From positions 95,483,412 through 95,547,411 of the forward strand of contig NC_088171.1 in the NCBI RefSeq assembly GCF_028769735.1: a DNA stretch of 64,000 nt, in the 5' to 3' direction. The stretch comes from Zonotrichia leucophrys gambelii (taxonomy: Eukaryota; Chordata; Aves; Passeriformes; Passerellidae). The translations under genes were made by a program, and so were the position numbers. A model generated the notes under the pieces. That model saw only the letters and a program-made list of their open reading frames with translations. It did not search any database and was not told where the DNA came from. This document shows, one piece after another, positions 1-13,093 of the stretch. Position 1 is the stretch's first letter, and the number at the start of each line of letters is the position of its first letter.

Positions 1-3000
1 GATAAATCTCAAAGGTAACAGTTTCTGAAGGTTAACAGACTAATTTTTTTCCGTATTGAAATTTTGTATTATGAAATGCAATCCAAGTTTGCGGAGAAAA
101 GTCATGGTGTTCTGAGAAATCTTCAGGAATGTAGAAAATGTTGAATTAAACCTTTTTTTTTCTTGTGTTATTACCCAATGGGAACTGAGTATTTATGGTA
201 CTGTAGGAGTTGAAGTCATTTTTAGAAAATAATACAATCTCTTCTGAAACGAAAACACTCTCTCAAGTGATGCCACGAGAAAAGAACTGTGAAACTTGAA
301 GCTTGCTTTTTTTTTCCCCCTCTGATTATATGAACTTTAAAATAAAGTTGAAGGATGGGTTTAGTAGACTTTGAAGTGAGAGGAAGCCAAGTTTGATAAC
401 ACACTGTAAAGGGACACCACTTTTCCTGCTCCATGACCCTTTAAACTGGGCTTTTCTTCAGTGACAGCTGTATATTTTTAATAATTCTGAGAACCAGATC
501 ATAACATTTTGAGCTCTAAACTGAAAGATGCTTTTGTCCCAGTTGCCAGATTACTAGATAAAAACCTAAGCAAGCCACTTTTCATAGCATTTAGGCCATT
601 TGATCTTCACAGCTATCTAAATATAGGCACAGGCTGTCTTTCAGAAATCACATCTGAGACACCCAGAAGTGATGAGAGGTTAAGGGATGAGATTTCCTTT
701 GCAGTAGAGAAAAGGATATCTGTAATACTTCAAAACATTTTGGAATCTATTGAAGAGCTGGTGAAAATTAGGTGCCAGTCCTTGCATCCTACTTAATTTC
801 CTCTGTGGGGAGTTATGTTGCAGTTTTGGCAAGGTTACTCTTTACTGGATTGTACTTTGCGTAAAGCACAGAAATAAGGTTTACATCTTAAATACTTGTT
901 AAATACTTGATCATCTTTCTTTCCGCAAAGAAAAGCATTCATGGTATTATGGTCTTGTCATTATATTTTAATTTCTGCTGATGGTACCAAAGAGATGGCA
1001 TTTTTCAGCATGAAAAGTCCCAGGTAAGTGGTATTTCTTCAACCATTGTCCCAGCTGGGTGTTTGCAGTTTATCTTAATTCTAATGATATTCAAATAGCC
1101 AAATTTCTGTTGGCATAAGGAGCGTCTACATTTCTTTTGTTAGTTGCAGAGATATTGATTTTTATTGGTCTAGGTACATATCAACTTTTTTTGTAGTTGG
1201 AGTCAGTAGATACATTCACCCACAGAAGCCTATTTCAAAACGTCTTATTTCAGTCTGTGAAAGAAGGCAATAATGTGTGTATGAAGGGAAGGAATCTTGC
1301 TTCAAAACCAGGAGGCATTTGTCAGTTCTTGAATTTTGGGCTTTGACATTGTCAATGTCACTAAAACTAGGAGAAATGTTGTTATAAAATATTGACCTCA
1401 CTCATAGTGACGCCTATACTCAAACTCACTTTTTGCTATCATCAGTTGTACTAGTGCAAGAGAACTTCTGGAGAAACATTCCCATCAGCCAGGCATGGGA
1501 TAAAGGAGGAAGTGCTTTAGAGGGGCTGGAGATAAGAATATTCCACTGATGTCTCCTCACATCCTTAGAAATTACCAGTAAAACTGGGGTCTCGGAGCTT
1601 TGGAGGTGCGATGATAAGGAAGGTAAAAGAGGCAGTGAGACCTGAGAAGCAGCGGGAACAAGTAAGAACAGGGACAACACGTGAGGACACAAGCAGAATG
1701 GGGTCTCTAGGAGAGCAGATGTTGTTGGGGGCAAGAGAGATGCAGAACGTGGCTGGGATCCCTGAAGCCAACCTCAGTGGCCAGCTGCTGGTGCGGTCAT
1801 TGCCGTGGACACCACTTCTCTTCAGGCACAGCCAAGGGCAGGGGAGAAATTGGCTACCTGGGAAAAGTAGTAAACATCTTCCTAGCTCTGAGATCAAAGG
1901 ATTTCAAACTTCTGGATGAGAGGAGGAAGGGAAAATTGGCTTTGCTGCTAGGAGGTTTGATAGATCAGACTACCTCTTATCAGCAATAGCAGCTTTGTGA
2001 CTTGTTTACTAAGAAAAGAGCCTTTCCAAAGAAAGTGGCTGCCACTGGAGCATTTCTCTGCAGGTCCATAGCAGTTCTGAAAATTCATGGATTATGAGAA
2101 CTGGTAAGGTCTGATCACACAATACAAAACATAAATTTAACATATTTTAAAAGGCTGTCATGATTTATTTTCTTCTGTGTTTTGTTACAATGAAGTGACA
2201 CTGCATTAAATCTTATTTTAATGTTCTGGAATGCAAAAAGTACTTGTCAGCATTATTTTTTTCTTTTGCTTTGTGCACAATGTTTTAGAAATACATTGTT
2301 TGGAAATATGGAGGATTTGCAAATATTAAAAGCTTAAGCTGTTATTTATTTATTTTAAGAAAAGGTTGTTAGCACCTGATAGCAATGTCTGAGCATAAAT
2401 GTAGTAGGGAAGAAAAGGGAAAGTACCTGCTACAGTAAATTAGTAGAAGAGGAAAGTCTCTGCTTACCCATTTGCTAGTTCAAAGGCTGTAAAAGAGGAA
2501 CTAGAGCAACACAGTGGCTGGGCCAAGTTCCTGTGATTGACCTCTAACTGTGCAAATACATCAGAATATAAAATTCAGAAGTTTTAATAAACAAACCCAT
2601 TACCATGTACATATTAATTTGTGTGCAAAGGCACAAACAATTTATAGAAATTTGTATGTGCGGTTGGCAAAAACCAGATTAATAAGTAGCTGTATTCTCA
2701 TGTCCTATGGCCAGCTGATAATTTTCTTCTACCAAATGGTTTTCTTCTACTGTTTTTATACAGGTTTGTTTATTCAACCTATATGAATATATATGAATGT
2801 ATTTTTGTAGGATTCCTGCTCTTATGAAACTAATATATGAAACTTTAGAAGATTTTGTTCTACTTTTATGGAAAAGTAAAAAAAAAAAATAGGTATTAAT
2901 TACATGGGTAAAATTGTGTTTAAGAGTTAACCCTGACTGTGCAATGTATTGAGTTCCTTTTCTATTCACCAAAAGGCAGTTTCCTGCAATTTTTTACAGC

Positions 3001-5829
3001 AGGAGCAATTTTAAAACTGGCTGTGCTCTCTCCCAGCATGGAGTGGTGGTAGCTGCTAAGGGGATGGGAGTCTAACATACAGAGTTTTTTTTCCTATGAA
3101 ACTAAAAACAGAAACAAAATGCTTTTCTTTGTCTTTAGAGGAGATGAAGTATCAGAATAATCAACGGGTAACATAATAAATATGTTTAAGATGACATGCA
3201 GTTAGCAGCAAGGATTCAATTCTTGGTATTGGCAAAAGTGTGCAGCATTTGGTACAAATATTAACTTATGCAAACTTGCTCTCTTACGTGTATCTAGTAT
3301 GTAAATATGGATTTGGTTTGGTTTTTTTGCTATTGGAATACTAAGGAACAGCAGGAGTGAGCAACAATTGGGGCAATGTATGAGGCCATGACCAGTACAG
3401 GATATCTAGTACAGCAGAGGCAGCTGGAAGCAGGAGAGGTTCAGTTTCTATCGTGAAGTAATTTAAGGAATTCTAAAAGCAAGTTAGAATTGCAAATGGG
3501 GTCCATATCTTAGTTCTGTTTGTACAGTGTAATGTGGTAGAGCTGCTTTAAAGATGGCCCAACAATTCATGGGAAAGCATTAAGAAAAAATATTTTGACA
3601 TGTTTTTGGAAGATTTCTACCACTCCAATTTGAGAGTTGTGCAAATATGGCCATCATATTGCAGAATCTAATGATTTACAGCCTCAAGAATGCAAGATAA
3701 ATCTTTTCATCTTTGGAACTCTTCTGCAAAAATAGATTGTCTTGTTCTGTTGTGTGCTTGGTAATGACAAGAACAGCCTCCTGTTAGTGAGTTGGACTCT
3801 TGTCAGAACAACTTTTTACAGAAGCAAAATGAAATCCCTAAAGTAGAAATTCAAGCCCCATATATATAGTCAAGGATTTGCTGATGGTTTGGGTGAATTT
3901 TGTTTTCCTGCAGCCTGCATGCCCTTATCTGTCTGCTGAAGTGAGGAGTCTGGTGTGTCACTGGTTCTTGTGGATATATTCAGAAAGTCTCCCTTTCATA
4001 CATGGTACCTTGGCCAAATGGTCTATGCTACTTTACTTAATAAGAGGACAGAAACAGATTTGCAAAAGGTACTGTGCTTGGTTACAGAGTAAGCAATAAA
4101 AATAGCTTTATCCTAAATTCAGACCCTCTTAGTTATTCAGTTATAGACAATAGCATGAATTTTCCTGAGGAAAAGGTTAATAGGATAAAGATATGACTTG
4201 CTTGCCTGTTTTTGAAGGAGTTCTTTGTATCAAAGGAACAAATTGTTACCATATAAAATTTGCTACCTTACTGCTACTGAGGCCAACATTAGCGCATGGG
4301 AAAAAAAACCTTTAGTGAGGTTTAAAAGTTTGCGTTGTCTGTTTTTATCTATATTATACAATTGAATTCTGACATGCAGGCATGGTGAATTGTTTCTGTA
4401 GAAAGCTTGAGTAATACCTGGTAGAGACAGAACAAAGTCTCTGTGTTTGCTCCAAGTGGCCATGATAAGGACACCTCTGAAGATTTGCTTAATTGTGCTC
4501 CTGCTCCTTCCTGACAGAGTCAGTGTAACAGATCCTTGAGTGATTGCTGTTGTGTTGCTGTCTTGGAGCCCTTCAGCTTCTCACAGGCATTCTTTTGCAT
4601 TTGCTGCACCTAGGCTGTTTCTTCAACTGTCATGCTTGTCAGTAATAACACAGGGCAAAGATATATGTGAGGGAAAGCATGGGCAAATGACACTGCTGTA
4701 GAGCTGCTGAACAAATTGTCGTGTCATTCACTTGGATGTGTATGAACACACACAAGCACTGCCTTCCCATTTACTTTAAGGTGTGACGTACTTACAGCAG
4801 AACTTAAGTTGTTCTGCATACATCAGACCATTACTCTTGTAGTATCCCTGCACACTAGTGTCATTCTGACTTTGCAGATGGATGTAACCTGAATTTCCAG
4901 AAAGTGTATTGTCCTAGGGTATTAATAAAGCCTGTAGCTGAAAGGGGAGGTTAAAAAAGTAGCTGCCTGCATGCTGCTTTTGTACTTCAGCCATTTAGGA
5001 TGAATAGCTGGATTTTCCCCAATAATTTTAATGTATACATGGTTTGCCTTGTCTTTGTATACTGTTTGCCTTCCAAGAATTTTGCAGACAGGAAAGAATA
5101 GGTCACTGAAAAATAAAAAGTAGCAAGAAATAATAGTGTGTGGATAACTCACTCTACCAACTGCCTTACAGTAGGCAATATCCTGCTGGAGCAGAGGATG
5201 GACTCCTTCCTCTAAGGAAGAAGCAGTGCCAGAAACAAAAGGTGATGAACTGACTGTAACCCCCATTCCCTGTCTCCCTGAGCTGCTAAGGGGAAAGAGG
5301 TAGAGAATCAGAAATACAGTTAAGCCTGGGAAGGGGGAATATTTGTTATACTTTTAATTATCCTACTTTGAGCTTCGTTATAAATTCAGTTAATTTCCTC
5401 AAGCTGGGTCTGTTTCACCCATGGTAGTTCCTAGTGATCTCTCCCTGCCCTTGTCTCAACACTTGAGTTCCATTATAGTCTCTCTCTCCTGTCCAGTAAT
5501 AGGGAAGGGAGTGATAGAATGACTTTAGTGGGCATCTCACAACCAGACCGGGTCAAAGCACCATGCAGGTCCTTTCAACACTTGTCCTTCTTTTGAGTTT
5601 TGGACCATAGGTGTGCTGTGACCAACCTACCACTGCTTATTTTGATGCAGGGATTCTATTATTTGGTACCAGCACAACCTTAGCAGAAAACTGTCCCTGA
5701 AACAGCCCAAAGATGTCAGCTGGCAACCTTCTGCATGCTCCCCTAGAGCATATATTTGCTGTCAAATGTGACAACTCAAATAGACCATGCTGGTCAGCCC
5801 TGTTTCCTCACTCCCTGGTTTTCCTGCTC
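1..5829. other. AT-rich non-coding DNA, no recognised gene
   Basis: I find no gene, tRNA or recognised repeat family here. The longest frames are a 95-codon frame at 509-796, which starts at TTG rather than ATG, and three mutually overlapping frames around 1565-1989. None has a recognisable domain. Sparse exons of a long gene or a non-coding RNA cannot be excluded by eye. Confidence 0.5.
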
Positions 5830-5836
5830 TATAAAA
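5830..5836 (+). promoter_or_regulatory. TATA-box-like motif
   Basis: The heptamer TATAAAA sits in a locally CT-rich, moderately GC-rich stretch (about 5400-5960). It lies 272 bp upstream of an unassigned 165-codon frame on the same strand. In AT-rich DNA such a heptamer can arise by chance. It could also belong to the U3 of an unrecognised LTR. There is no independent support for promoter activity. Confidence 0.2.
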
Positions 5837-6107
5837 GCTGAAAGCTTTCACAGAGCAGGATGCCCTGTTCCCAACACTTAGGGCTAAGGCATAATATTAT
5901 CTTGCCTGCTTGTCCCTGTCCCAGAACTTCTTTGTGTTGACAGTTTGCATTTCTGCTTTAGGAAGGGATGTTTAAGACTTTCTAGCAAAGATTATTAGTT
6001 TATACTAACATGAAGCACCTGTTAGGGAGTATGGAGCCATCCTGAAGGTGGTGGATATATCTGGAAGTGTGTGGGGTTAGGCTTCTTCTCAGGGCACAGT
6101 GTAGCGC

Positions 6108-6605
6108 ATGGGTCAGAGAGTACAGTCAGCTGTGCTTGCTTGCCTCTTCAACAGTTGGCCTCTGTCTGAACTGAGACATTCAGACAGAAAGATGAGGTTG
6201 GCTTGGTTCAGAGCCTGGAGAAAGAAGACAGGCAGATTTCTCCATCTAGAGGGGCTGTTAAATAAGGAGAGAGATGTTACAGCTGACTTGGAGGAAAAGA
6301 CTATGTGGAACACCAAAAGGGAAGCCTCAAGGAAACAGAACTGTACTCAGACTCCTTGTGGATTCACGATCCCGGTAATTGTTTTCAGGTCTGGCGCTCT
6401 TAGATTGTCTCTGTGGATGAAGTTTTCTTGGAATGTGGTCCTAGGCAGGTGTTACCATGCATTGGCTCTGGTGTATGTCCGTGCTTGGTACAACAGTCAC
6501 TTTGGTCAAGTCCAAACCCGCCAGACTTCACTGCCTTCCAGCAAAATTTGTCCAGTGTCAAATTCAGCTGCTGAGCGACAAGTAGGTGAGAGGCTGGTGA
6601 AGTAG
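6108..6605 (+). other. Unassigned 165-codon open frame (doubtful)
   Basis: This is the longest ATG-initiated frame outside the LTRs, ending in TAG. The predicted product is basic in its first half, with many Lys and Arg (for example SDRKMRLAWFRAWRKKTGRF). It has no signal peptide, zinc-binding pattern or family motif that I recognise. Codon use does not stand out from the surroundings. A TATA-like motif lies 272 bp upstream. One frame of this length is not surprising in 64 kb read in six frames, so I treat it as probably non-coding. Alternatives are an exon of a lineage-specific or long non-coding transcript. Confidence 0.15.
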
Positions 6606-7425
6606 CAGTAGCTTATATGCAGGGTGGCAGTTGCTGCTGTCTTTGGATGGAGTCACATATGAAACAGATTTGGATCCACTGTTGATTTTATTCTCTGTCA
6701 CTTACAATGCCCAGTGAAAGTTGAAAAGAAATATTTTTACATGAAAGCCAGAGGAAATGTTGGTGCGGGAAGAGACTGCATCTCTCCTTTCCAAATTCTG
6801 TTTTCTTTATTTAGTGTGGGGTGATATTTTTTTAGGGTAATTCAGAGAGCTCCAAAAAACTAGGAACTGCATGGAGGGACAGAGACCTTAGCTTGATATA
6901 AACTGGTGGGAACATTCTATCAAGGTATGATAGTTTCAGGTCAGAGGGTTCTTATCTGCTTTCAAGGTGGATTTTTAGAAATTTCTTGCTTCTGCTGTTG
7001 TGGTGTGCACCCATCCATCCACGTGTTGTCTCTATTTTCGTTCCCCAAGTCCTGCAAATCTGGTCACTTTGTGCCTTGAAGCTGTTTTGAATCTTTCCAC
7101 CAAAACTCCATCATAAGAATGGTAAACTGAAGTGTCTGAAGAGAAGCCTGATTGTAAGAGCCATTTGTTATTTTCTTTGTCTCATTCTTACTATTGTTAT
7201 TCTAATCTTGTAGTAAATTCTTCCTCTCTTGTGTTAAGAATATGCAACATTAAATGGAAACTAAGGTAAATTAATTTCCTTAGTGTTTTGAGACTACATG
7301 TTTGGGTTTTTTTTTTTTAGTGCTGATATGTTCTCCGCTGGTATTTTTTCAGAATTTGAAATAGCATGAAAAGTATATTGCAAATAAAATATGCTTGGAG
7401 GGGTGTGCCTTTTAGGGACAAAATC

Positions 7426-7455
7426 AGAGAAACTACCATGGGTAGTAGTTTCTCT
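7426..7455. repeat. Inverted repeat, 11-bp arms
   Basis: The arms AGAGAAACTAC (7426-7436) and GTAGTTTCTCT (7445-7455) are perfectly complementary and separated by 8 nt (7437-7444). This gives a short hairpin in either strand. No function is evident. Confidence 0.75.
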
Positions 7456-8647
7456 CAAAGGGTGAATACAACTCCTGACTATCCTCTGACAGTGGAATTT
7501 CTTAATTTGGCTGGTTTAAAGATCCCTTGCATAGGGTTCTGCCTTTAAGCAATGTGGCATTTATCCCAGTACCAATAGCTGTAGTTTGGTAACTGTAGCC
7601 TCAATAAATATAGGTAATAATTTTGTGTGTACATAATAATTTGCATTCCATAGGAAGAATAGAAACAATGTCAAGTTAATGCAACAAGCATGTGAGTGGC
7701 TTCATTGGGTTTTTCAAAACAAGATGTAGAAATTTGTTGATAAATTGAAAATCCAGAGCTATAATAGCGTGCATCTGTGAACAAGAGTTTGGTCAAAAAG
7801 GCAAGTAAAGGTGTATTAAAAAATTCGGATAGCTCAGTGCCATATGATTTTGAAAGAGGAAAAGACAAGATTGTCTTGAAACTATACACAGGGGATTTTT
7901 GAAAAAATCAGTCATGACACAGGTGTGGAAAGGAGAAAGCAAGATGTCCAGCAGAAGGAGGTAGATGTACAAAAATGCATTGAATTGATATAGGCTGAGA
8001 TAGCTGATCCTTTGTAATGAGAAGTCAGAGAAGTATAAAATATCACCTCCCAGACACTATATGACAAAAGTATTTTCTAACTAGGGCAGTTACCTGTTAA
8101 TATTAACCTGACACAGCTGAGCCCAAACTTGAGAAATCCTTCTTATGTGGCCATACAGACAGGTTTATGTGACTTATTCCATTTTCTGTCATTACTTTTC
8201 CTATCTGCATTCCTGCTAGTCTTAAAAGCATATACAATAAGCTCTGAACAATTGCTTCAGATTTACCCACTGACTTTGGATTTATAAAGCCTGAACCTAT
8301 CAAGAAACGACTGCCTTAAAATCTACCTATTTCATTCCTGAACTTCATCAGAAACAAGAAAATAGGATCCAATATCTATCTGTCTAATCTAATGAAAATT
8401 TAGAGATGTGTCTGAACTCAAGCTGCCTTATCTCTTTGATTTTAACATAAGTATAAAGCAGTTGGAATTTGGCCTTGAATTAATTTTGAGGTAATAAAAA
8501 CTAGTAGCAGTATAAAGTTGACAGATGCAGGTGCTAACATTGGTCACTTATATCCCACAGCTTTCCCACTTGTGATTCCTGTACTTGGGATCCTCCCTTC
8601 TGAGCACTGTGAAAATGACAACATACATATGGAGCATTCCTTGATCT

Positions 8648-8695
8648 GTTTTCCATCTTACATTCCATAACGCTGTGGAATGCAAGATGGAAAAC
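8648..8695. repeat. Hairpin with 20-bp arms and 8-nt loop
   Basis: The left arm (8648-8667, starting GTTTTCCATCTT) and the right arm (8676-8695, ending AAGATGGAAAAC) pair with a single mismatch. The loop is 8668-8675. Weaker pairing continues outwards between CATATGGAG on the left and CTCCAAATG on the right, so the whole stem may span roughly 8628-8708. The shape resembles a precursor microRNA or the centre of a decayed palindromic transposon. Nothing in the sequence distinguishes the two. Confidence 0.75.
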
Positions 8696-11600
8696 ATACT
8701 CCAAATGTGGAGTTTAAAATTGAGAAATCGTTGCATGCACTTAGATTAATTAACCCTGGCTTTGGCAGAAAGTCACACAGCATAGATAGAGAGGAACCAT
8801 AGTGATAGATGGTGATGGAAGGCAACAGCATAATATGTTTAATATTTCAGCACAGAGTATTTTGATTGTTAGCTTCTTGGGGGATTGGTTAATTGTGTGT
8901 TTATCTTCTGTATAATTTGTTACTAAATAAGCTTTTAAAAGCATAATTCTGGGAAGAAGCCAGTCTGAATCTGATCCATGTTGACAGCATAAAGCCTACT
9001 GCAGTTATGCATTAGTGCATAGCCTTGTTTGCTGTGCTTTAATGGAATTGTGTAAAATGGCTTGGATGGAGTCCAAAGAGAAACAAATTTTACCAAGAGT
9101 TGTTAAGTCTTTTTCTGTAGTTTCAAACAGCTTATAGTGGGGAAAGGGATGGGAAGCAGACTTACCGATACTGACTAATTAGTAAAATTAATATAATTAC
9201 TGTGCATGCATGTAATGGTACTTGAAGGAGCTTTGTGGATCACAGAACAGGTTTTTGAAGTTAGGCATACTCCTTCCAGTTCCAAGACTTTTGATTAATA
9301 CTTCTTCCAGTCAAGCAGTCCAGCCTGGATTGAAGGCGTTGAATGGTGATGGTGAGACTGTGGCTTAACCATAAAGGCTTATTTTGACTTGGGCTTTAAA
9401 GCTTCTCTGGTCTGGTCAAACCCTCCCTGACTGTATGATATTGAGGTTTGAAAAACTGATAAGCTTACTGTGATAGCTCATGTTTGTTGCAAACACTTAG
9501 ATAAGCTAGTTATGCATTGAAGGCATTACAATGGATCTATCATTTTTCCATGTGTCTCTGCCTTCATGGCACATAAAATATCATAATATTTTCTGTAGAT
9601 GACATAAAGCAAAAGATTCCATGGACCATAACATGGGATATAGTAACATAATCAGATAAGATGCAGGAATACTGTATTTAATTTTTTAGTATGTTGTCTG
9701 AACTCTTGTTTTACAGTATATTCCTTCTTGAGTACATGGAATAGAGGCTGCTATGTAATCAAAGTTGTGTACATCTTTCTTTAACTAGGTCTCAATCATT
9801 CCAAACTTCAAAAGCTCAATTATTTTTGCAATTTGTTTTTCTATTTTGTAGCTGATAACCTACAATAAGAGTGTATTTTTTCCCAGCTAGCACTTGCACA
9901 ATTCCAAAAGAAAAAGATAATTAGAATGATGCTTTAAAGTACAATGTATAAAAGGATACAGCTGAATGTTTCCCATTTTTACTTCCAAGTATATAATTTT
10001 CTGAGTTTTGTTACATAAATTTTTCTCTGTTTCTGAAATCACTTTTTAAACTTTCTCTTACAGAGACAGAGTGAAAATATTTCTTTTATGGGGGATTCAT
10101 ATACTTTAGAAGGAAAAACCAAGAACAACTATAATAGATTCCTTGCAGCATCTCTGAGTGCACACCAGCTCCCAAGTGGTAAGGTTTGGCAGGCAGGGGA
10201 ATGGTGAAAACAGCAATAATAATCTTGAAATATTCTGAGTAACATTTTTTTCTATACTGTTTAAAAAAAGATGTCCTAGCCAGCTGACAACATTTACAGC
10301 TTGGTGGATGTTCTAGGGTGTGCATCTTGGTGTAAAATGTTAAATTGCATAGATTTTATTTCCATGAAATCTTGTCTGCTGCACTTGGTCTTCTTCCTCC
10401 TCCCTCTGCCCTCATATTGTGGGTGGTGTGAGGGAAAGGGACACTTGCTGAGGCAGAGGATGGTGTTGGCATGTTCTTCCCAGAGCCAGTATTGGCTGGA
10501 TGAAATTCTTGGAGCTCTGGAGCTAGCTGCTGCTCTCTTTTCTGCCTTCTCATGTTTCCTCTAAAGCTGGTGAGCATAAAGGCATCTGCAAAAGTGTATA
10601 AGCAGCTTTACTTTTCAAACTATATTAGTTTCTCCCAGCTTTATGTTTTATCAAGTTTCTCTCAATTTGAATCTCTTTGTACAGGCTGAAAATGGAGATT
10701 GTTGTTGAATACCTTCCACGAAAGGATGCTAGTGGTGGGATAAGGAAGGAAATGTGATGAACAGAACATTCTTTAGTCAAAGTTTGCATTGGCCTGTGTG
10801 AAGTCCCACGTTGGTCCCATTTGGTCTGTTTCTGGTTTTGTTCTATTCATTGCAGGAAATGAATATTTATAGGGCAGAGTTATGGGCTGTGACACATTGG
10901 TACAGTCATCAGAATGCAGCTCACACAGCCACTTGTTAATGCTATTTATTACTGTGTGGGGATACTGACCTGGGATCTTCATTGGCTGTTTCTAAAAAGG
11001 ATGGGCACAAACGGTAAAGACATTTTTTGGCTTGTTAAATTGACACTGTCCAATTTAGAACTGCATTTTTTGAACTGTAATAAGATAATAAAAAAAATAT
11101 TTCCTTTTTAAGGCAGGATCTGTAATGCATGGCTGGGATGAAGAAACTGGGAGATGGGCAAAAACCTACCCAGATGTTTCAGGTTTGCAGATATTTCAAA
11201 ATTATCTGTTTCAGTGGAGATTCAAGTTACCAGTCTGGTTACCAGTGATCTGTGAAATTAAGTGGCATTTAGTACTTGTGAGTTGGACAGGCTGTCAAGC
11301 ACCTCATCTCAAAGTCATTACCACTATTTTGTTCCTTTATGGCATTTTCCAATGTTCTGTTCTAGTCTCTAATATTAGTTCTGGTAGGTTTTTTTGTTTG
11401 TTTGTTTTTTGAGAGTTTTTTTAAACTGCAGGCATAGAGTATTTGTCTAATCTCCATAATTTCAGATTAGTACTGACACGTAAGGCATTTCCAGGCCTTT
11501 CGAGTCAATGCTAATCTTTACTGAAAAGAATTGGTTGGAAATATTTCAAGAATATTCCTTACAGGAGACCCCTCCAAGTAGCTTTTTCACAAAAACAGTT

Positions 11601-12736
11601 TAGATTTAGTAGTCTAACAAGTGGAAAAAATAAATTTTAAGGGGTAGATGATTTTTAAAATACCTGTATTGTACATCTGTTGCCAAAATCTTGATTTCTG
11701 TGTAAGTGTTTCTTTTGGTAAGCCTCTGGTGAGGTAGGGCTTTTTGATTGCAACATCAATTTGGGGCTGATGTGATTGATAAGTTTAAATTTTTCTATGT
11801 TAAACAAGATTTCCCTTTTATTAGCATAATGAGATGCGGTACAAAATTGCTCCTGAAAGTGAGAGCAGAAGAATGAGATTAGTGGATTTTAGGATAATAG
11901 AGAGGACATTTGAGTTAAATGAATCTGCTGGATTCTATATACTTAAAGAAATTACTATGAAGAGCTGCCTGAAGAAATCTTTGACTTGATTTTCCCCAGT
12001 GCAGTTAAGAATAAGACCTGTTATCAAGAACATCTTCAGGGAAAATGTGAAAATTGGAAGTAAGTTCAAGAATACTCCAAGGATTGAATCTGAGAACATA
12101 ATTTTTCTACACAAAGCAGGGATATGTTTTGCTGGGTTGTGTTTCTCCTTGCGTGGTGGTAAACAATCTCACTTGTAAATAGCAAATTAGTGGAATGTGC
12201 CTTTAATTTCAAGCCAGTACCTGCTTTTGTAAGATTAACTGGTCAGCTCAAGTGCTTTTCTGAATCAAGGCTTGTATGATGTCTTGTTCATCACTGACAG
12301 TGCACAGAAAAAATATTAAAGGTGCTGCAAAATCCACTGTATGGCTAATCTGTCACCTTGAAAAGGTCACTCACTTTAAATTGCCACTCGCTCAGTTGCA
12401 ATTGAGACAGGAGCAGAACATGTGTGGTGCCCTGAAAAGATCAGGAAAGGAAATACCTATTGTCATTATTTAAAACTGATGCTAATGACTCTAATGCAAT
12501 TAAAGAGAGCTGAACTGTTTCAGTGATGTCCAGGCTGGAGTCCCTGGGCATGCCACGCTCCTTGATTATGTGCATTGCCCAGCTGCAGCGGAGTTAGCGT
12601 GGTGAGCAGCTCCAGCCCGAGTTAGTTCTGAGGAGATGTGCTTCAACCTGGGGGCTGGTGCATCTCAGCAAGGAACACCATAGCCAGGAACAGGAACCTG
12701 CAGCTCTGAACAATTGATACTGAGACACTTCCCAAA

Positions 12737-12742
12737 GTTGTC
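12737..12742. repeat. Target site duplication (left copy), GTTGTC
   Basis: GTTGTC directly precedes the TG start of the solo LTR and is repeated exactly at 13088-13093 after its CA end. Six base pairs is the duplication length typical of class II (ERVK-like, alpha/beta-type) integrases. Confidence 0.85.
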
Positions 12743-13087
12743 TGTGACGGTGTTCACAGGGGTCCAAGGATGAGGGAAGAGATGAGGATCTGACTCCATG
12801 TTTCAGAAGGCTTGATTTATTATTTTGTGATATATATTATATCAAAACTATACTAAAAGAATAGAAGAACGGATTTCATCAGAAGGCTAGCTAAGAATAG
12901 CAAAAGAAGGAATGAACAACAAAGGCTTGTGGTTCGGACAGAGTCCGAGCCAGCTGGACTGTGATTGGCACCTGTTGCATTCCACAGCAGCAGATAACCA
13001 TTGTTTACACCTTGCCCCAGAGGCTTCTCAGCTTCTCAGGAGGAAAAATCCTAAGGAAAGGATTTTTCATAGAAGAGGTCTGTGACA
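12743..13087 (-). mobile_element. Solo LTR, 345 bp, class II-like (ERVK type)
   Basis: The element begins TGTGACGG and ends CTGTGACA, giving the TG...CA ends of an LTR. It is flanked by perfect 6-bp copies of GTTGTC (12737-12742 and 13088-13093). Orientation is taken from a polyadenylation signal: TTTATT at 12816-12821 reads AATAAA on the minus strand, about 75 nt before that strand's LTR end. No internal region is present on either side, so this is a solo LTR left by recombination between the two LTRs of a former provirus. I recognise the sequence as resembling a common passerine ERV LTR, from memory only. The 6-bp duplication supports the class II assignment. Confidence 0.85.
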
Positions 13088-13093
13088 GTTGTC
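13088..13093. repeat. Target site duplication (right copy), GTTGTC
   Basis: This is an exact match to 12737-12742, immediately outside the CA end of the solo LTR. Confidence 0.85.

Larger units (their letters stand above)
6606..12742. other. AT-rich non-coding DNA with two small inverted repeats
   Basis: I see no gene or interspersed repeat. Perfect or near-perfect inverted repeats occur at 7426-7455 and 8648-8695 and are listed separately. A more GC-rich patch at about 12520-12740, just before the solo LTR, is unassigned. Confidence 0.45.

Noticed and set aside
509..796. 95-codon frame near the left edge
   Set aside because: It has no ATG at its start, no recognisable domain, and no clear splice acceptor or donor framing it as an exon.
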